Shown in pieces: positions 59,521-64,000 of a stretch of DNA of 64,000 bases. Both the position numbers and the translations under genes were made by a program. Within the stretch, counting starts at the first letter, position 1, and each line of letters begins with the position of its first letter. A model generated the notes under the pieces. That model saw only the letters and a program-made list of their open reading frames with translations. It did not search any database and had not been told where the DNA came from. This DNA comes from Sipunculus nudus (taxonomy: Eukaryota; Annelida; Sipuncula; Golfingiida; Sipunculidae). The DNA lies in NCBI GenBank assembly GCA_026874595.1, contig CM049319.1:4494601-4558600 (forward strand). Reading direction: 5' to 3'.

Positions 59521-62500
59521 ACAAGTCTATGTAGATGGAAATAACATTTGGTTTTCTGAGCCTGTTTGTGCAATGTTTCTTATTAAAATGATACTTCAGG
59601 TCTCTTGTAAACCAGGATATATCAGACTGAGTTTGTGACCATGCTATAAATTCACTAGTGATTTTACAAGGTACAGAGGGCATGATAAAGTACATCTTCA
59701 TCAAATATAGAGTTTATATATTTGTCAATATGAAAATTCAGTTGTGTTTTATGAATCACAGGATTCCCAACTGGTATGCTTACACTTGAATTTTTAATTT
59801 CTTTGCTATTGATGGCTTAAGTATAGTGTAAATAATGACAAATTAAACTAAAGTTGGAAAATCCAAGGATAATGTTCACTGATTTGGTAAGCTCTGGTTT
59901 GTTAGAACAGAATAAGTTTAGAACACAGCCTTTTGGATGCAGGTGACTCCATGTTGTAACTGACAGTGGCCCAAGGTTAATGACAAAGAATTGTCCTTGA
60001 GCAACTGAATATGAAGGCCAATCAATGTCAACAATATGCAGTATGGGAATTATTCCTCATTACATCTGCAAACAAAAATTCCAGACTACCCTGGAAATTA
60101 AGCTGCTATGCTCTCTATTATTTATTATTTGAACTAGCTAGGTCCAATCATAAGATCCCATGTAAAATGGACCTAAATTCTTGATAGATCATTTAGCTAG
60201 GTGATAACTTTTTTTCATGACATTCAGTTGCAGGGAAGGCCTGCTCAAGAATTTCAATGTCATCAATAACTCATCCCTTCTTATGACAAATCATAACACC
60301 TTTACCATGAATATGTTCCATCCTTGCAATTATGACCACCAGAATATTGGGAAGGAAGGAATTTTGGTATATTTACTGTATTATCAAATTCAGTCTCACA
60401 AGCAAAACCAATATCTGGTGCAACAGCCATATACACATGGTACAGTTCTGCTTTACAATTTTTAAATGCTGTTTATTTATGTTACTACTAAGTTTAGATG
60501 GTCCATGGGTTTACAACACTGAAGAAGGAACAATTCATCAATAGCATCATATGTTTTGGTGTATTAATGGATGGGGTATTTATCAACAATTCAATAATTC
60601 CAAAATTGTTTTACAGAAGGGCAACCATGTATCAAAGGAATTTTTAGAAGTCGAAGTAATGTTAAATATTGAATCATCAGGTTTTCCTGCCAGGGGCTTG
60701 AAACTGCTTGAAATACTCAGATCATATGTCTGATACAAGAAAGATGAACAATTTACTGACCTGAATTTGTAGCACTTCCCCGATAAATTCTCAATCTAAT
60801 TATATTGAAGACAATATATAATGCTTGGGGTTCTGGACTTGTAACCACAACCTTGTAGGTTGGAGTCCGATACATACTGTCTTCTGCCCTAAAACTCCTC
60901 TTCTGTCTTTACCACAGGAATACACCATCTTGTACATCAAACAGGAGTGGATGGGTACAGGTCATGGAAACAGGCAAATGTAGAATGAAAACCATCTAAT
61001 GCTTTTACTATGGCTGCTTTGTTTGTATGCTTCCCAGGGGACTCAGAAAAGCCACAAAAATGAACAGGCTGGAGAGACCAGGAAGGCATAATGGAAAGTC
61101 AGATGAGACTGACATCATCATTGACATCAGATTATAAACTCCACCTTAACATTTACCTTATAATGTGTGCCTTGATAATTGTGGCTGAGAACCTATTAAA
61201 AGACATGCTTTTGGTACCAAACATTTTATCTTAATTGGCATACTGGAATGTCTGCCCAGTCCACTTTTCAGTCACAGCAGCCACAAAAACACAAGGCACC
61301 CACTCCAAAGGAGCACACACTTCAAGGCTGATACCACTTGATACAGTGTGTATCATCTACTGTGTAGTATAACTGACAGTGATGCCACCCAGCTGATGTG
61401 ATGCACATCCTCTGTGGCCACACCTTGGAAATGGCTATGTTACAGGAATGATGTCAAATTAATCAATCATAAATATTTCTTTTTCAATATTTTCCCAAAA
61501 ATACTGAGAAATTTGACATTGTATCATGAAGGGTCTATTGCATTTGCCACATATCAGTAACTGTTAAATATAATTTGAATTCAGGATTTCAATAAAGAAA
61601 TAGATTCTTCATACTCTTGCTGTAATTATTGAAAATGCCAATCTAGATTCTGAAAGGTGTAACAATTATTTTGTCTGATAGATGGATCCTATTTTAAGTT
61701 CCTGGAATTTTGAATTCCTCCAAAGGACTGGGTCATAGCCAAAAAATAAATTTGCTTGTGAAGGCCTGCCCAGCCCCTGACTGGTAATTATTAATTTTAC
61801 AGGGTCTGACTCAGATCATATTTTCATGGGTATCAAGCAAATATTCTATTTGCAGCAGTACAATATATAAGAATGATGTTGCCCTTTACATTATTCCCAT
61901 GTCAGTGACCCTCAGTAAATTTAGACATTACATAACAATTAAATGTGATAACAGCCAAAAAATACATAATTTTTACAAAAAATCATCTGAAAACAGGATT
62001 TATTATAAATTTCTTTCTCATGTACCACTGTCTGGGTGCAGATTTTGTCAACATTTAGCCCTAAAGATTATTCCAAATATAATATTATATAACATAAAAT
62101 GTCTATACAGCATATCTACCTAAATCACATAAAGTGGAAATGTCATTTGGTTTGTGCTGATACATGGAATAACAGTCATAAATTCAGCCCTACACAAACA
62201 AGTTTACCATTTTATTCTGACAAGTGAAAAACAGCCATTCTTAAGTCTACACCTTCTTTGGAGAAATAGGTTCCCTCAATTTTCATTTGGTGTAAGAGTA
62301 TCTAGAGAGCATTTTTAACCAGATTCCTAACTCAGTAAAGATCATATTTCCACTTTTGATACTCTATGGCAAACAGAACGCCAATAATGTAATTGCAGCT
62401 GAGAAGAGATCTTTACTGTCAGAACAAAATACACAAGAAAATCCCCTAGAAATATATTGTTATCATGGCAACCCAGCATTAGCAGACTGAGGACAAAGTA

Positions 62501-63450
62501 ACACTGTAATGGCTTTTTGGTGTGAAATATGATTCATGTAAGCTGTCTGCTTTTACAGAGTAATGGGAAAATAAAGGTAACAAAAATTAGCAATCTTTCA
62601 GAAATTTACTGCAGATTTCTATCAAAACTATGAAAACACTTCAAAGGGTAATACTATTGACATGGAATTCTGTAAATTACCTATAATAAAACTCCACTGG
62701 GTGTCATCTGAAAGATTTATATTTGCTTGAGAAATAAGTCCACTGATACAACAAACCAAGATTAACGTGATATAGAGAAAATCCCATCCTTGAGGTATGG
62801 GACTGTCATATCTTGGAAATGCTTTTACTGTTATTTCAGTTACAATTCCAACAAAAGTAAAAGATATATGTACGGGTGGCTTGAATTATCCTGCATACCA
62901 AAAAAAATTATTTATTTCTGTAAACTCCACTGAGAAAAAATCTGAAATTCAATAGAGGATTAAAATACAAAATGATATAAGAAAGGTACAACTGGCATAT
63001 AAAGGGTCCTAAGAGCTCTTCAATAAAGTTTAAGATCATTCCATTTTGGGATTTTATCGAGGGTTCAGATTATATTCAACCTTTGTGGGCAGGACTGTCA
63101 TAAAATAAATAAAAAAATATGATTTACCTACAGAATAACAACAGACAAGCAATTTTACTGGAAACAAGACAACTTCCAATTTTAAGCATCTCCTAAAAAA
63201 TGTCCTTCCTCAAACAAATGTCTCCTGGTTAAATCCCATCTCGGGCAATAGAACACAGATCAATTACCCCTAGACCCTGCTCGGTATTATATGAAACTGT
63301 TCAACTCTGACCCATAAACTAGAGATACATCACAATTAAGCTGCCAGTGTCTGACACCAATGAATATGTAGAGTACAATACAGTAAACACATGCACTATA
63401 TAAAATCAGTTGTAACTAAAGTGCTACAACAGTGCATATTATATGCCTAT
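59521..63450. other. Unique stretch with a possible tRNA-like relic
   Basis: No gene recognised. At 60820-60870 (+) AATGCTTGGGGTTCTGG and GGTTGGAGTCC lie about 38 bases apart and look like decayed A and B boxes of a SINE; the stems do not pair. The frames 60217-60465 and 61899-62123 have no familiar features. Confidence 0.4.
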
Positions 63451-63454
63451 CATG

Positions 63455-63795
63455 TCTTGTGACCTCTGACCTCCTAAAATATGCACTGATTTTGTGGAGA
63501 TTTTAAATCGGGTGAGAACAAAGTCAACTGGGAAATATTTACAAAGAGTTCTAGAAAATTTTTTGATTTTTCGTTCAGTTATTATAGCACCACCTAACTC
63601 TGGTGCCCTCTGATCTCATAAAATATGCATGGATTTTGCTGATAATCAAACTTAAGCGAGATATTTATTTTTGTTAATATATTTGATAATTTTTATCAAA
63701 CCGATAAAATTCCAAGTAGGTTATCGTGGTGACGCCACAAAGAAGCCTGTTGATCTCTGACCTCATCAAATTTTCATGGATTTGGCCCAGAATCA
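63455..63795 (+). repeat. Three-unit tandem repeat of about 145 bp
   Basis: CTCTGACCTC.TAAAATATGCA is at about 63464, 63607 and 63755, each followed by a TGGATTTTG.TGA-like word. AGCACCACCTAACTCTGGTG lies between units 1 and 2. Diverged, non-coding and similar in style to the cores of the Helitron-like families. Confidence 0.6.
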
Positions 63796-64000
63796 AAATC
63801 AGGCAAGGAGTTGTAGTGACATGGCTACACTAAAATTTAACAGACGGATGTACTCTGGGTATAACATAAATCATCCCGCCAGCAGTGACAGTGACATGCA
63901 AACTGTAATAATGACTGTGAAAATTAAGTTTTCTCTCAAACTTCAGGTCCCCATAATTAAAACATAGGACAAACTAGACAGCTCTCAGAGAGCACATACA

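Noticed and set aside
1-64000. Prokaryotic-style defence system, operon or phage
   Set aside because: No gene clusters, no ribosome-binding-site-led frames and no prokaryotic proteins; the content is typical animal repeat DNA.

Overview
The window looks like non-coding nuclear DNA from an animal, most likely a marine invertebrate and quite possibly a bivalve or other mollusc. It is AT-rich with no operon-like gene packing. I could recognise no host protein-coding exon, rRNA, functional tRNA or CRISPR array. The taxon is an inference from repeat style: short elements with tandem cores like the 'pearl'/Helentron-associated (HINE) elements described in bivalves, a CR1/L2-like LINE, and a Ty1/copia element of the marine-invertebrate type. 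All repeat relationships were found by eye.

Layout. 1-4.8 kb: unique. 4.84-5.07 kb: tRNA-derived SINE (-). 6.54-6.60 kb: GA microsatellite. 6.79-7.79 kb: family B element. 11.16-12.90 kb: family F element with five core units. 14.04-17.43 kb: long family A element carrying a 792-bp nested insertion. 18.62-23.91 kb: family A element interrupted by a family C element and by a 5'-truncated LINE on the minus strand. 26.04-28.92 kb: three near-identical tandem copies of a 961-bp unit, each with a small family A element. 29.20-31.69 kb: family A with a nested family B. 31.74-32.60 kb: degenerate inverted-end element. 34.67-35.05 kb: 62-bp minisatellite. 39.83-40.56 kb: third family B. 41.34-41.78 kb: two tRNA-derived SINE copies (-). 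42.93-46.76 kb: copia LTR retrotransposon whose 3' half is inverted. 47.63-48.07 kb: small inverted-repeat element. 49.77-52.39 and 56.11-58.00 kb: two more long family A copies. 52.92-54.42 kb: PIF/Harbinger-like non-autonomous DNA transposon with TAA target duplication. 55.92-55.98 kb: GA microsatellite. 58.33-58.69 kb: LINE reverse-transcriptase relic (-). 58.97-59.52 and 63.45-63.80 kb: short tandem arrays.

The main observation is a common architecture in families A, B, C and F. Each has a fixed 5' leader, an internal tandem core, and a 3' end that folds into a short hairpin whose stem carries the inverse of a motif near the 5' end. Every copy I recognised is on the plus strand. Families F, B and A also share a core palindrome (GGTGGCGCCACC), with variants in which both arms changed together. 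The second notable item is the copia element, in which a segment running from integrase into the 3' LTR has been inverted while the outer ends and a candidate target duplication remain.
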